Below are positions 44,924-54,201 of a DNA stretch of 64,000 bases, one piece after another. Under the pieces are notes generated by a model, which was not told where the DNA came from, ran no database searches, and was given only the letters and a program-made list of their open reading frames with translations. The position numbers and the translations under genes are program-made. The number at the start of each line of letters is the position of its first letter. The stretch's first letter is position 1. This DNA comes from Pseudomonas sp. GD03858. Its GTDB lineage: Bacteria; Pseudomonadota; Gammaproteobacteria; Pseudomonadales; Pseudomonadaceae. The stretch lies in the NCBI RefSeq assembly GCF_029840925.1, contig NZ_JAOCDM010000008.1, positions 1 to 64,000 on the forward strand. Reading direction: 5' to 3'.

Positions 44924-46240
44924 TCAATACTGATACCGCAACAACGCCTTGGGCAGCGCATGCAGGGCAAAGAACGCCAGCAGCGCGATGCACGCCGGCA
45001 GCACCAGCCACCACACCCGCTGTGGCAGCGCCACCAGCGGCTGGCGGTGTTGCACCAGGGTCAGGCTCAGTGCGCACACGCAGCAGGCCAGCAGCGCCCC
45101 GGCGAGGATATCGGTCGGCCAGTGCACGCCCAGGTACACCCGCGACAGGGCGATCGCCAGTGCCGGCAGGCAGCCGAGCAGTACCCAGGTCAGGCGCATG
45201 CGTGGCGGCTGGCCGCGCCCGGCGAGCACCGCCAGTACCAGGAAGAAGGCGAACGACGCCGAGCTATGGCCGCTGGGCATGCTGTAGCTGGTCAGCGGGT
45301 CGGCCAGCACTTCGGGGCGGGCGCGGGCGAACAGCCATTTCAGCGAGCCGTTGGCCAGCGCCGTGCCGATCAGTGCCGCGCCGGCGAACAAGGCATGGCG
45401 CCATTGCCGGGCCAGCAGCAGGAGCCCGGTCAGCAGGCCGCCCAGGAAGAACTGGGTGCGGAAGTCGCCCAGCCGGGTGACCAGCACCACGGCGCCGTCG
45501 ATGGCCTGACTGCGATGTTCCTGTACCAGCGTCATCAGGCCCTGGTCGAACTCGCTCAGGTAAGGCCAGCCCAGGAACAGTGCCGCCAGCGCCACGCCAC
45601 TGAGCGCGGCGATCAGACGGGTGCCATGGCGCTGGTCGCGCATGCTGCTGCTCAGGCTCAGCCCGATCAGCACGGCCAGGGTGCCGGCGACGATCCCGGC
45701 ATCCAGCCAGAAGCCTTCCGGCAGCGGCAGGCGCATGGCCGCGCCGGTGGCCCAGCCGGGCAGCAGGTAGGCCACCGACCAGCCGGCGCCGGCCACCAGG
45801 CTCACGGCGATGAAGCGCGGCAGCGGCATGTCGAACATGCCGGCGACCATCGGCAGCATCGGCCGCAGCGGGCCGATGAAGCGGCCGACCAGCAGGCTGG
45901 CGATGCCGTAGCGCTGGAAGTACGCCTCGGCGCTGCCGATCCACTGCGGATGACTGCGCAGCAGCGGCAGGCGCCGGATGTTCTGGTGGAAGTACTTGCC
46001 GATGCCGTAGGAGATCGCGTCCCCGAGCATGCCGCCGAAGAAACCCAGCAACAGGGTTTCGCCCAGGCTGAAGGCTCCGCTGCCGGCCAGCACGGCGACG
46101 GCGAACAGCAGTACGGTACCGGGCACGATGATGCCGGCGATGGCCAGGCATTCCACGCAGGCCACCACGAAGATCGCCAGGCCCAGCCATTGTGGATTGG
46201 CGCCAAGCCAGGCAGTCAGGCTGTCGAGCCATTCACCCAT
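44924..46240 (-). CDS. Fused DedA-PAP2 membrane phosphatase
   Basis: A 438-residue membrane protein with two domains. Residues about 1-200 are a DedA/VTT lipid-transport domain (ECLAIAGIIVPGTVLLFAVA, GDAISYGIGKYFHQN, VGRFIGPLRPMLPMVAGMF). Residues about 230-410 are a PAP2 lipid-phosphatase domain with all three signature motifs: KWLFARARP, PSGHS and SRVYLGVHWPTD. The combination suggests flipping and dephosphorylation of a lipid such as undecaprenyl pyrophosphate or phosphatidic acid in one polypeptide. The glycosylase gene mpg lies immediately upstream (3-bp gap). Confidence 0.9.
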   Translation of the reverse strand: MGEWLDSLTAWLGANPQWLGLAIFVVACVECLAIAGIIVPGTVLLFAVAVLAGSGAFSLGETLLLGFFGGMLGDAISYGIGKYFHQNIRRLPLLRSHPQWIGSAEAYFQRYGIASLLVGRFIGPLRPMLPMVAGMFDMPLPRFIAVSLVAGAGWSVAYLLPGWATGAAMRLPLPEGFWLDAGIVAGTLAVLIGLSLSSSMRDQRHGTRLIAALSGVALAALFLGWPYLSEFDQGLMTLVQEHRSQAIDGAVVLVTRLGDFRTQFFLGGLLTGLLLLARQWRHALFAGAALIGTALANGSLKWLFARARPEVLADPLTSYSMPSGHSSASFAFFLVLAVLAGRGQPPRMRLTWVLLGCLPALAIALSRVYLGVHWPTDILAGALLACCVCALSLTLVQHRQPLVALPQRVWWLVLPACIALLAFFALHALPKALLRYQY

Positions 46241-46243
46241 GGT

Positions 46244-46936
46244 TCAGTTTCCTTGTTCGAGCATGAAGAAATCCCGTCCTTCGACCTGGCCGCGGCGCAG
46301 AGGGTTGCGGGTGCAGAATCGGGCGAATTCGGCGTCGACGAAGCGGTAGGGCAGATGTTCGTCGCGGCCATGGGGGATGCCCAGGCGCGTGGTCTGGATC
46401 ACCCGGGGCACGGCAATGCCGCAGTCCTCGACGTACAGGCGCTCGGGATCGAAGCGTTGCGCATCCCAGTGCGGCACCTTCAGGCCCATGGCCCGGCAGA
46501 GCAGGGTCTGGCCGTTGCACAGGCGTTCGGGGGGACGCAGGTTGCCGCTGGCGTCGGGGTTGTTCAGCTGCATCTGCGCCAGGCAGTTGGCGTCGGAGAT
46601 GGCGTCGATCCACGGGTAGGCGGACTTGATCAGCACCGCGTTGCCCGGGCCGTGGGCGCTGAAATTCAGCGAGTCGCCACCGCGGGCGTAGTACATGTAG
46701 ATGTGGCCGCCATCGAGGAACAGCGCCTTGCGCTTCTCGGTGAAGCCGAGGGAGGCGTGGCTGCCCTTGTCGGTGAGGTAATAGGCCTCGGTCTCGATGA
46801 TCCGCGCGGCCAGCCAGAGATCGCCGTGGCGATGGCGGATGACCTTGCCCAGCAGAGCGCGGGCGAGGGTCTGGGCGTCGCGGTCGAAGAAGCTGTCGGG
46901 CAGGGCGCGGGCCGGGCAGGGGGCGGGTTCGGACAT
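46244..46936 (-). CDS. mpg: 3-methyladenine DNA glycosylase (AAG/MPG family)
   Basis: A 230-residue base-excision repair enzyme of the AAG fold that removes alkylated purines. Landmarks are DAQTLARALLGKVIRH, the catalytic-Glu region RIIETEAYYLTDKGSHASLG, the intercalating-loop region GGHIYMYYARGGDSLNFSAH and RLGIPHGRDEHLPYRFVD. The start MSEPAPCPA at 46936 is chosen because longer starts run through a REP sequence. It is cotranscribed with the DedA-PAP2 gene. Confidence 0.93.
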   Translation of the reverse strand: MSEPAPCPARALPDSFFDRDAQTLARALLGKVIRHRHGDLWLAARIIETEAYYLTDKGSHASLGFTEKRKALFLDGGHIYMYYARGGDSLNFSAHGPGNAVLIKSAYPWIDAISDANCLAQMQLNNPDASGNLRPPERLCNGQTLLCRAMGLKVPHWDAQRFDPERLYVEDCGIAVPRVIQTTRLGIPHGRDEHLPYRFVDAEFARFCTRNPLRRGQVEGRDFFMLEQGN

Positions 46937-47010
46937 GCGGACGGTTCGTGGTGGCCGGGGCGGCGATGATAGCAATGAATAGCTTAATCGAGGCTGAATC
47001 AGATTGACGC

Positions 47011-47086
47011 CATCGCGGGACAAGCCCGCTCCCACGACAATGCCTGGACAACGCGGCTGGCGTGGGAGCGGGCTTGCCCCGCGATG
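47011..47086. repeat. REP pair
   Basis: Inverted copies (CATCGCGGGACAAGCCCGCT and AGCGGGCTTGCCCCGCGATG) around a 26-base centre, between the divergent mpg and proA genes. Confidence 0.85.
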
Positions 47087-47192
47087 AGGTTGAGGCGTTT
47101 TTCGATACGGGTGGTTACATCTTTCCTACACATTCCTCCCACCATTTTCGACCATCCGCCTCCCGCCGCTGGGCGTACCCGAGCGCGCCAGT

Positions 47193-47198
47193 TATAAT
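47193..47198 (+). promoter_or_regulatory. -10 element upstream of proA
   Basis: A perfect TATAAT 35 bases before the proA ATG (GCCAGTTATAATCAGCC). No convincing -35 was found. Confidence 0.4.
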
Positions 47199-47232
47199 CA
47201 GCCGATTTCCCCTTCGCCAAGACACCGAGCCC

Positions 47233-48504
47233 ATGACTGAGTCCGTTCTTGACTACATGACCCGCCTGGGTCGCGCCGCCCGTGAGGCCTCGCGGGTGAT
47301 CGGCCGTGCCAGCACCGCGCAGAAGAACCGCGCCCTGCAGGCCGCCGCCGATGCGCTGGACACCGCCCGCGCCGAGCTTATTGCAGCCAACGAACAGGAC
47401 CTGGCCAACGGCCGCAAGAACGGCCTGGAGCCGGCGCTGCTCGATCGCCTGGCGCTGACCCCGGCGCGTATCGACGGCATGATCACCGGCCTGCGCCAGG
47501 TGGCCAGCCTGGCGGATCCGGTCGGCGCGATCCGCGACATGAGCTACCGCCCATCGGGTATCCAGGTCGGCAAGATGCGCGTGCCGCTGGGCGTGATCGG
47601 CATCATCTACGAGTCGCGTCCCAACGTGACCATCGACGCCGCCAGCCTGTGCCTCAAGTCGGGCAACGCCACCATCCTGCGCGGCGGTTCCGAAGCCATC
47701 CACTCCAACCGCGCCATTGCCGCCTGCATCCAGCGCGGCCTGGCCGAGGCCGGCCTGCCGCCGGCGGTGGTGCAGGTGGTCGAGACCACCGATCGCGAGG
47801 CCGTGGGCGCGCTGATCAGCATGCCGGAGTACGTCGATGTGATCGTCCCGCGCGGTGGCCGTGGCCTGATCGAGCGCATCAGCCGCGATGCCCGCGTGCC
47901 GGTAATCAAGCACCTGGACGGCATCTGCCATGTATTCGTCGATGCCCATGCCGACCTGGACAAGGCCTGGCGCGTGGCGTTCAACGCCAAGACCTATCGC
48001 TACGGCATCTGCGGCGCCATGGAAACCCTGCTGGTGGACCAGGCCGTGGCCGAGCGCTTCCTGCCGGAAATGGCCCGCCGCTTCCAGGACAAGGGCGTCG
48101 AGCTGCGTGGCTGCGAGCGCACCCGGGCGATCATCGACGCCAAGCCGGCCAGCGAAGACGACTGGCACACCGAATACCTCGACGCGATCCTGTCGATCCG
48201 CGTCGTCGAAGGCCTGGAGCAGGCCATCGAGCACATCAACCACTACGGCTCGCACCACACCGACTCGATCATCACCGAACACCAGGGGCAGGCCCGGCGC
48301 TTCATCGCCGAGGTCGACTCGGCGTCGGTCATGCTCAACACCCCGACCTGCTTCGCCGACGGCTTCGAATATGGCCTGGGCGCGGAGATCGGCATCTCCA
48401 CCGACAAGCTGCATGCCCGCGGCCCGGTCGGCCTGGAGGGGCTGACCTGCGAGAAGTACGTGGTGATCGGCGACGGCCAGCTGCGCGGCCAGGAGCCGTG
48501 CTGA
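47233..48504 (+). CDS. proA: Gamma-glutamyl phosphate reductase
   Basis: A 423-residue cytosolic NADPH-dependent enzyme, second step of proline synthesis. Visible features are the cofactor region [36 protein letters not shown], and the catalytic Cys in [19 protein letters not shown], ending [17 protein letters not shown]. The start MTESVLDYM at 47233 matches homologues. It leads the conserved block proA-nadD-rsfS-rlmH; nadD starts one base after its stop. Confidence 0.97.
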   Translation: MTESVLDYMTRLGRAAREASRVIGRASTAQKNRALQAAADALDTARAELIAANEQDLANGRKNGLEPALLDRLALTPARIDGMITGLRQVASLADPVGAIRDMSYRPSGIQVGKMRVPLGVIGIIYESRPNVTIDAASLCLKSGNATILRGGSEAIHSNRAIAACIQRGLAEAGLPPAVVQVVETTDREAVGALISMPEYVDVIVPRGGRGLIERISRDARVPVIKHLDGICHVFVDAHADLDKAWRVAFNAKTYRYGICGAMETLLVDQAVAERFLPEMARRFQDKGVELRGCERTRAIIDAKPASEDDWHTEYLDAILSIRVVEGLEQAIEHINHYGSHHTDSIITEHQGQARRFIAEVDSASVMLNTPTCFADGFEYGLGAEIGISTDKLHARGPVGLEGLTCEKYVVIGDGQLRGQEPC

Positions 48505-48505
48505 G

Positions 48506-49165
48506 TTGAGCAACGCTGTGGCAGTCCGGCGCGTCGGCATTCTCGGCGGTACCTTCGACCCGGTGCATATCGGCCACCTGCGCAGCGCGCTGGAAGTGGC
48601 CGAGTTCATGCGCCTGGACGAGCTGCGCCTGCTGCCCAACGCTCGCCCGCCGCACCGTGACACGCCACAAGTGTCGGCCCAGGACCGCCTGGCCATGGTG
48701 CGCGGCGCGGTGGCCGGGGTTGGCTGCCTGAGCGTCGATGCCCGCGAGTTGGCGCGCGACAAGCCGTCGTACACCATCGACACGCTCGAATCGATCCGTG
48801 CCGAGCTGGACACGCACGACCAGTTGTTCCTGGTGCTGGGGTGGGACGCGTTCTGCGGCCTGCCCAGCTGGCACCGCTGGGAAGAGCTGCTGCAACACTG
48901 TCACATCCTGGTGCTGCAACGCCCGGATGCCGACGTCGAACCCCCTGACGAGCTGCGCAACCTGCTGGCGGCGCGCTCGGAGAGCGATCCCACCGCCATG
49001 TCCGGCCCGGCGGGGCACATTTCGTTCGTCTGGCAGACACCGCTCGCGGTGTCCGCCACGCAAATCCGACAGCTGCTGGCCAGCGGCAAGTCGGCGCGGT
49101 TCCTGGTGCCGGACGCAGTACTGGCCTATATCGAGGCGCATGATCTGTATCGTGTGTCCAACTGA
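48506..49165 (+). CDS. nadD: Nicotinate-nucleotide adenylyltransferase
   Basis: Converts nicotinate mononucleotide and ATP to deamido-NAD. The 219-residue protein has the nucleotidyltransferase signature [20 protein letters not shown], the [20 protein letters not shown] segment and the second nucleotide-binding motif [12 protein letters not shown]. The likely start is TTG at 48506, immediately after the proA stop; a GTG at 48521 would shorten the protein by five residues. Confidence 0.94.
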   Translation: MSNAVAVRRVGILGGTFDPVHIGHLRSALEVAEFMRLDELRLLPNARPPHRDTPQVSAQDRLAMVRGAVAGVGCLSVDARELARDKPSYTIDTLESIRAELDTHDQLFLVLGWDAFCGLPSWHRWEELLQHCHILVLQRPDADVEPPDELRNLLAARSESDPTAMSGPAGHISFVWQTPLAVSATQIRQLLASGKSARFLVPDAVLAYIEAHDLYRVSN

Positions 49166-49209
49166 CGGCGCCCGTGGGCGCCTCATTCAATGAGTTGAAC
49201 GAGTTTTAT

Positions 49210-49638
49210 ATGACCAAGCAGAAAATCAATGGCATCAGTGGCGAAGAGCTGGTCGAACTGACCAAGGCCGCGCTGGAAGACGTCAAGGCCCAGGACATCC
49301 AGGTCATCGACGTGCGCGACAAGCACAGCCTGACCGACTACATGATCATCGCCACCGGTACTTCCAATCGCCAGATCAACGCGATGCTGGAAAAAGTCCG
49401 CGAAGCGGTCAAGGCCAAGGGCGCCCAGCCCCTGGGCGAAGAAGGCAAGGGCGACAGCGACTGGGTGCTGCTGGACCTGAACGACGTCATCGTCCACATG
49501 ATGACCGCCGCCGCCCGCCAGTTCTACGACCTGGAGCGCCTGTGGCTGGGTGCCGAGCAGAGCCGTGCCGCCGATGGCAAGCACCACAGCCCGGAGAACA
49601 CCCACGACTACGCCGACAAGCTCAAGGACCGGGAATAA
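49210..49638 (+). CDS. rsfS: Ribosomal silencing factor
   Basis: A 142-residue RsfS/YbeB protein that binds ribosomal protein L14 and blocks subunit joining during starvation. The core DIQVIDVRDKHSLTDYMIIA and the DWVLLDLNDVIVHMMTAAAR stretch are conserved. It has a charged C-terminal tail. It starts at ATG 49210, 44 bp after nadD, and is followed by rlmH 9 bp later. Confidence 0.96.
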   Translation: MTKQKINGISGEELVELTKAALEDVKAQDIQVIDVRDKHSLTDYMIIATGTSNRQINAMLEKVREAVKAKGAQPLGEEGKGDSDWVLLDLNDVIVHMMTAAARQFYDLERLWLGAEQSRAADGKHHSPENTHDYADKLKDRE

Positions 49639-49647
49639 GGAAGCATC

Positions 49648-50115
49648 GTGCGTCTGCGTCTGATCGCGGTCGGCTCGCGCATGCCGAAATGGGTCGAGGA
49701 AGGCTGGCATGAGTATGCCAAGCGCCTGCCCTCGGAGCTTGCGCTGGAGCTGGTGGAAATCCCGCTGAACACCCGTGGCAAGAACGCCGACGTCGCCCGC
49801 CTGATCCGTCAGGAGGGCGAGGCGATGCTGAGCAAGGTGCAGCCGGGGGAACGCATCGTCACCCTCGAGGTCCATGGCAAGCCCTGGAGTACCGAGCAAC
49901 TGGCGGGCGAACTGGACCGTTGGCGCCTGGATGCGCGCACGGTCAACCTGATGGTGGGCGGCCCGGAAGGGCTGGCGCCGGAAGTCTGCGCGCGCAGCGA
50001 GCAGCGCTGGTCGCTGTCGCCGCTGACGTTGCCGCACCCGTTGGTAAGGATACTCATCGGCGAGCAGATCTATCGCGCCTGGACCGTGCTGTCCGGGCAT
50101 CCCTACCACAAATGA
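49648..50115 (+). CDS. rlmH: 23S rRNA pseudouridine-1915 N3-methyltransferase
   Basis: A SPOUT-class methyltransferase of 155 residues that modifies pseudouridine 1915 in helix 69. The opening [20 protein letters not shown], the SAM-knot motif [14 protein letters not shown] and the C-terminal [18 protein letters not shown] are diagnostic. The start is GTG with AAGGAAG upstream. It lies 17 bp before mrdA. Confidence 0.97.
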   Translation: MRLRLIAVGSRMPKWVEEGWHEYAKRLPSELALELVEIPLNTRGKNADVARLIRQEGEAMLSKVQPGERIVTLEVHGKPWSTEQLAGELDRWRLDARTVNLMVGGPEGLAPEVCARSEQRWSLSPLTLPHPLVRILIGEQIYRAWTVLSGHPYHK

Positions 50116-50132
50116 ACCTGTAAGCCTGTCCG

Positions 50133-52031
50133 ATGCCGCAGCAGATCCGCCTCAAGGACCACGAGAAAGACGCCCGCCTGGTGCGCAACCGCGTCGTCGT
50201 GGGCGCTGTGGCGGTGGTGCTGCTCGTCTGCGTGCTGATCGCCCGGCTGTATTACCTGCAGGTCATCCAGTACGACTACCACTCGACACTGTCGGAGAAC
50301 AACCGGGTGCATGTGCAGCCGATCCCGCCGACTCGCGGGTTGATCTTCGACCGCAATGGCGTGGTGGTGGCCGACAACCGCCCCAGTTTCAGCCTGGTGA
50401 TGACCCGCGAGCGCGCCGGCAACGCCGGCAAGTGGCAGGAAGTGCTGGATGTGATCGTCGAGGTGCTCGAGCTCACCCCCGACGACCGCGCCCTGTTCGA
50501 GAAGCGCATGAAGCAGGGGCGCCGGCCGTTCGAGCCGGTGCCGATCCTGTTCGAGCTCAACGAAGAGCAGATCGCCCGCATCGCGGTCAACCAGTTCCGC
50601 CTGCCCGGCGTTGAAGTGGCGGCGCAGCTGGTGCGTCATTACCCACAGGGGGCGCATTTCGCCCATTCGGTGGGTTACGTCGGGCGCATCAACGAAAAAG
50701 AGCTCAAGACCCTCGACCCGGTGAACTACAGCGGCACCCATCACATCGGCAAGACCGGCATCGAGCGCTTCTACGAAGACGAGCTGCACGGCCAGGTAGG
50801 GTACGAGGAAGTCGAGACCAACGCCCGTGGCCGGGTGCTGCGGGTACTCAAGCGCACCGACCCGAAACCGGGCAAGGACATCGTGCTGAGCCTCGACATC
50901 AAGCTGCAGGAAGCCGCCGAACAGGCGCTGGGCGGGCGACGTGGCGCGATCGTCGCCCTCGACCCGCGTACCGGCGAAGTGCTGGCGATGGTCAGCCAGC
51001 CGAGCTTCGACCCCAACCTGTTCGTCACCGGCATCGGCTTCAAGGCCTACGCCGAGCTGCGCGATTCGATCGACCGGCCGCTGTTCAACCGTGTGCTGCG
51101 CGGCCTCTATCCACCGGGCTCGACGATCAAGCCCGCAGTGGCCATCGCCGGTCTCGACAGTGGCGTGGTCACCGCAGGCAGCCGGGTGTTCGATCCGGGC
51201 TACTACCAACTGCCCAACTACGACCACAAGTACCGCAACTGGAACCGCACCGGCGATGGCTGGGTGGATCTGGACGTGGCGATCATGCGCTCGAACGACA
51301 CCTACTTCTACGATCTTGCGCACAAGATGGGCATCGATCGCCTCTCCACCTACATGAACAAGTTCGGCATCGGCCAGAAGGTCTCGCTGGACATGTTCGA
51401 AGAATCGCCGGGCCTGATGCCGTCCCGCGAATGGAAGCGTGCCACGCGCCGCCAGGCCTGGTTCCCCGGCGAGACCCTGATTCTCGGCATCGGCCAGGGC
51501 TACATGCAGACCACGCCCCTGCAGCTGGCCCAGGCCACCGCGCTGATAGCCAACAAGGGCGTGTGGAACCGTCCGCACCTGGCCAAGACCATCGAAGGGC
51601 AGCCGCCGGTGGACGACAACCCGATGGAGAACATCGTCCTGCGCGACAAGTCCGACTGGGCCAGGGTCACCCACGGCATGGAGCAGGTGATGCACGGCGC
51701 CCGTGGCACCGCGCGCAAGGCCGCCATCGGCTCGCAGTACCGCATCGCCGGCAAGAGCGGCACGGCCCAGGTCGTGGCGATCAAGCAGGGCGAGAAGTAC
51801 GACCGCAACAAATTGCAGGAACGTCACCGCGACCACGCCCTGTTCGTTGCCTTCGCCCCCGCCGAGGCACCGAGGATCGTGGTCTCGGTGATGGTCGAGA
51901 ACGGCGAGTCCGGCTCCGGCGTCGCCGCCCCCGTGGTGCGCCAGGTGATGGATGCCTGGCTGCTCGACGAGAATGGCCGGCTCAAGCCCGAGTTCGCCCC
52001 CGCCACAGTCGCCCAGGAATCGGCCCCGTGA
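50133..52031 (+). CDS. mrdA: Penicillin-binding protein 2 (elongation transpeptidase)
   Basis: A 632-residue class B PBP anchored by one N-terminal helix (about residues 22-42). It cross-links lateral-wall peptidoglycan in the rod complex. The non-catalytic pedestal (LIFDRNGVVVADNRPSFSLV) precedes the transpeptidase domain, whose motifs are PGSTIKPAVA (SxxK), RSNDTYFY (SxN) and GKSGTAQ (KSG). It overlaps rodA by four bases (GTGA), coupling production of the polymerase-transpeptidase pair. Confidence 0.97.
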   Translation: MPQQIRLKDHEKDARLVRNRVVVGAVAVVLLVCVLIARLYYLQVIQYDYHSTLSENNRVHVQPIPPTRGLIFDRNGVVVADNRPSFSLVMTRERAGNAGKWQEVLDVIVEVLELTPDDRALFEKRMKQGRRPFEPVPILFELNEEQIARIAVNQFRLPGVEVAAQLVRHYPQGAHFAHSVGYVGRINEKELKTLDPVNYSGTHHIGKTGIERFYEDELHGQVGYEEVETNARGRVLRVLKRTDPKPGKDIVLSLDIKLQEAAEQALGGRRGAIVALDPRTGEVLAMVSQPSFDPNLFVTGIGFKAYAELRDSIDRPLFNRVLRGLYPPGSTIKPAVAIAGLDSGVVTAGSRVFDPGYYQLPNYDHKYRNWNRTGDGWVDLDVAIMRSNDTYFYDLAHKMGIDRLSTYMNKFGIGQKVSLDMFEESPGLMPSREWKRATRRQAWFPGETLILGIGQGYMQTTPLQLAQATALIANKGVWNRPHLAKTIEGQPPVDDNPMENIVLRDKSDWARVTHGMEQVMHGARGTARKAAIGSQYRIAGKSGTAQVVAIKQGEKYDRNKLQERHRDHALFVAFAPAEAPRIVVSVMVENGESGSGVAAPVVRQVMDAWLLDENGRLKPEFAPATVAQESAP

Positions 52032-53173
52032 AGAACAACTTCGACCGCATGCTCTCCAGCGAGGACGTGATGCGCAGACGCGCCAGCTTCCTGCAGCGCA
52101 TCCACATCGACGGCCCCTTGCTGCTCATCCTGCTGACCCTGGCCGCCGGCAGCCTGTTCGTGCTCTATTCGGCCAGCGGCAAGAACTGGGACCTGCTGAT
52201 GAAGCAGGCCACTTCGTTCGGCATCGGCCTTGTGTCGATGTTCGTCATCGCCCAGCTCGAACCCCGCTTCATGGCGCGCTGGGTGCCGCTGGCCTACCTG
52301 GCCGGGGTGTTCCTGCTGATCGTGGTCGACGTCATGGGCCACAACGCCATGGGCGCCACGCGCTGGATCAACATCCCCGGGGTGATCCGCTTCCAGCCCT
52401 CGGAATTCATGAAGATCATCATGCCGGCGACCATCGCCTGGTACCTGTCCAAGCGCACCCTGCCGCCGCACCTGAAGCATGTGGCGATCAGCCTGGTCCT
52501 GATCGGCGTGCCGTTCATCCTCATCGTCCGCCAGCCGGACCTGGGCACCGCGCTGCTGATCCTCGCCTCCGGCGCCTTCGTGCTGTTCATGGGCGGGCTG
52601 CGCTGGCGCTGGATCGTCAGCGTGATCGCCGCGGCGGTGCCGGTGGCGGTGGCCATGTGGTTCTTCGTCATGCACGACTACCAGAAGCAGCGCGTGCTGA
52701 CCTTCCTCGACCCGGAAAGCGACCCGCTGGGCACCGGCTGGAACATCATTCAGTCCAAGGCGGCGATCGGTTCGGGCGGGGTGTTCGGCAAGGGCTGGCT
52801 GCTGGGGACCCAGTCGCACCTGGACTTCCTGCCCGAGAGCCACACCGACTTCATCATCGCCGTGCTCGGCGAGGAATTCGGCCTGGTCGGCATCTGCCTG
52901 CTGCTGCTGATCTACATCCTGTTGATCGGTCGCGGGCTGATGATCACCGCCCAGGCCCAGACCCTGTTCGGCAAGCTGCTCGCGGGCAGCCTGACCATGA
53001 CCTTCTTTGTTTATGTGTTCGTCAATATCGGTATGGTCAGCGGCCTTCTGCCCGTGGTGGGCGTGCCGCTGCCCTTCATCAGCTATGGCGGAACTTCGTT
53101 GGTGACGCTGCTGTCAGCGTTTGGCGTTCTGATGTCGATCCACACGCACCGCAAATGGATCGCGCAGGTTTGA
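52028..53173 (+). CDS. rodA: Rod-shape peptidoglycan polymerase
   Basis: A 381-residue SEDS glycosyltransferase with about ten transmembrane helices, partner of PBP2. Signatures are GATRWINIPGVIRFQPSEFM, RQPDLGTALLILASG, LPESHTDFIIAVLGEEFGLV and the C-terminal PLPFISYGGTSLVTLL. The start is GTG overlapping the mrdA stop, beginning MKNNFDRMLSSED. mltB starts 17 bp downstream. Confidence 0.96.
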   Translation: MKNNFDRMLSSEDVMRRRASFLQRIHIDGPLLLILLTLAAGSLFVLYSASGKNWDLLMKQATSFGIGLVSMFVIAQLEPRFMARWVPLAYLAGVFLLIVVDVMGHNAMGATRWINIPGVIRFQPSEFMKIIMPATIAWYLSKRTLPPHLKHVAISLVLIGVPFILIVRQPDLGTALLILASGAFVLFMGGLRWRWIVSVIAAAVPVAVAMWFFVMHDYQKQRVLTFLDPESDPLGTGWNIIQSKAAIGSGGVFGKGWLLGTQSHLDFLPESHTDFIIAVLGEEFGLVGICLLLLIYILLIGRGLMITAQAQTLFGKLLAGSLTMTFFVYVFVNIGMVSGLLPVVGVPLPFISYGGTSLVTLLSAFGVLMSIHTHRKWIAQV

Positions 53174-53190
53174 AAAAGGTGAAGAATTTC

Positions 53191-54201
53191 ATGCAAGCAG
53201 TGCGTGGCTGGGTGGCCCGTCTGGCGCCGTGGATCGGCGCGATGAGTCTGTTCGGCGCAGTCCAGCAGGCCAATGCCGGCGATTACGACGGCTCGCCGCA
53301 AGTGGCCGAATTCGTCGGCGAGATGACCCGCGACTACGGCTTTGCCGGCGAGCAGTTGATAGGCGTGTTCCGCGAGGTGCAGCGCAAGCAGGCGATCCTC
53401 GACGCGATCTCGCGGCCGGCCGAACGGGTCAAGCCGTGGAAGGAATACCGTCCGATGTTCATCACCGACGCGCGCATCGCCCGGGGTGTGGACTTCTGGC
53501 GCCAGCACGAGGCCGTGCTGGCGCGCGCCGAGCAGGAATATGGCGTGCCGGCGCAGGTCATCGTGTCGATCATCGGCGTGGAGACCTTCTTTGGCCGCAA
53601 CACCGGCAGCTACCGGGTCATCGACGCGCTGTCCACGCTTGGCTTCGACTACCCGCCGCGCGCGGAGTTCTTCCGCAAGGAACTGCGCGAATTCCTCCTG
53701 CTGGCCCGCGAAGAACAGCTCGATCCGTTGACGCTCAAGGGCTCCTACGCCGGCGCCATGGGCCTGCCGCAGTTCATGCCGAGCAGCTTCCGTGCCTATG
53801 CCGTGGACTTCGACGGCGATGGCCATATCAACATCTGGAACAACCCGGACGATGCCATCGGCAGCGTCGCCAGTTATTTCAAGCGCCACGGCTGGGTGGC
53901 CGGGGAACCTGTGGTCAGTCGCGCGGACGTGAGCGGCGAGCGTGTCGACGAAGGCTTGACCAGTGGCATCGAGCCGGTGAAGACGGTCGCGCAGTTGCGG
54001 GCGTTGGGCTGGTCGAGTCATGATGCGCTGCGCGATGATCTGCCGGTCACCGCCTTCCGCCTGGAAGGTGAAAATGGCCCCGAGTACTGGATGGGCCTGA
54101 AGAATTTCTATGCGATCACTCGCTACAACCGCAGCGTGATGTATGCCATGGCGGTGCATCAGCTTTCCCAGCAGCTGGTTCTGGCACGGGGCGTCAAGTA
54201 A
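53191..54201 (+). CDS. mltB: Membrane-bound lytic transglycosylase B
   Basis: A 336-residue lytic transglycosylase (GH103) that cleaves glycan strands with formation of 1,6-anhydro-MurNAc. The catalytic Glu is in VSIIGVETFFGRNTGSY. Other family motifs are GSYAGAMGLPQFMPSSFRAY and DFDGDGHINIWNNPDDAIGS. The N-terminus has a cleavable-type signal (ending AVQQANA) without an obvious lipobox, so it may be soluble periplasmic. The ATG at 53191 follows AAAGGTGAAG. It abuts rlpA directly. Confidence 0.93.
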   Translation: MQAVRGWVARLAPWIGAMSLFGAVQQANAGDYDGSPQVAEFVGEMTRDYGFAGEQLIGVFREVQRKQAILDAISRPAERVKPWKEYRPMFITDARIARGVDFWRQHEAVLARAEQEYGVPAQVIVSIIGVETFFGRNTGSYRVIDALSTLGFDYPPRAEFFRKELREFLLLAREEQLDPLTLKGSYAGAMGLPQFMPSSFRAYAVDFDGDGHINIWNNPDDAIGSVASYFKRHGWVAGEPVVSRADVSGERVDEGLTSGIEPVKTVAQLRALGWSSHDALRDDLPVTAFRLEGENGPEYWMGLKNFYAITRYNRSVMYAMAVHQLSQQLVLARGVK

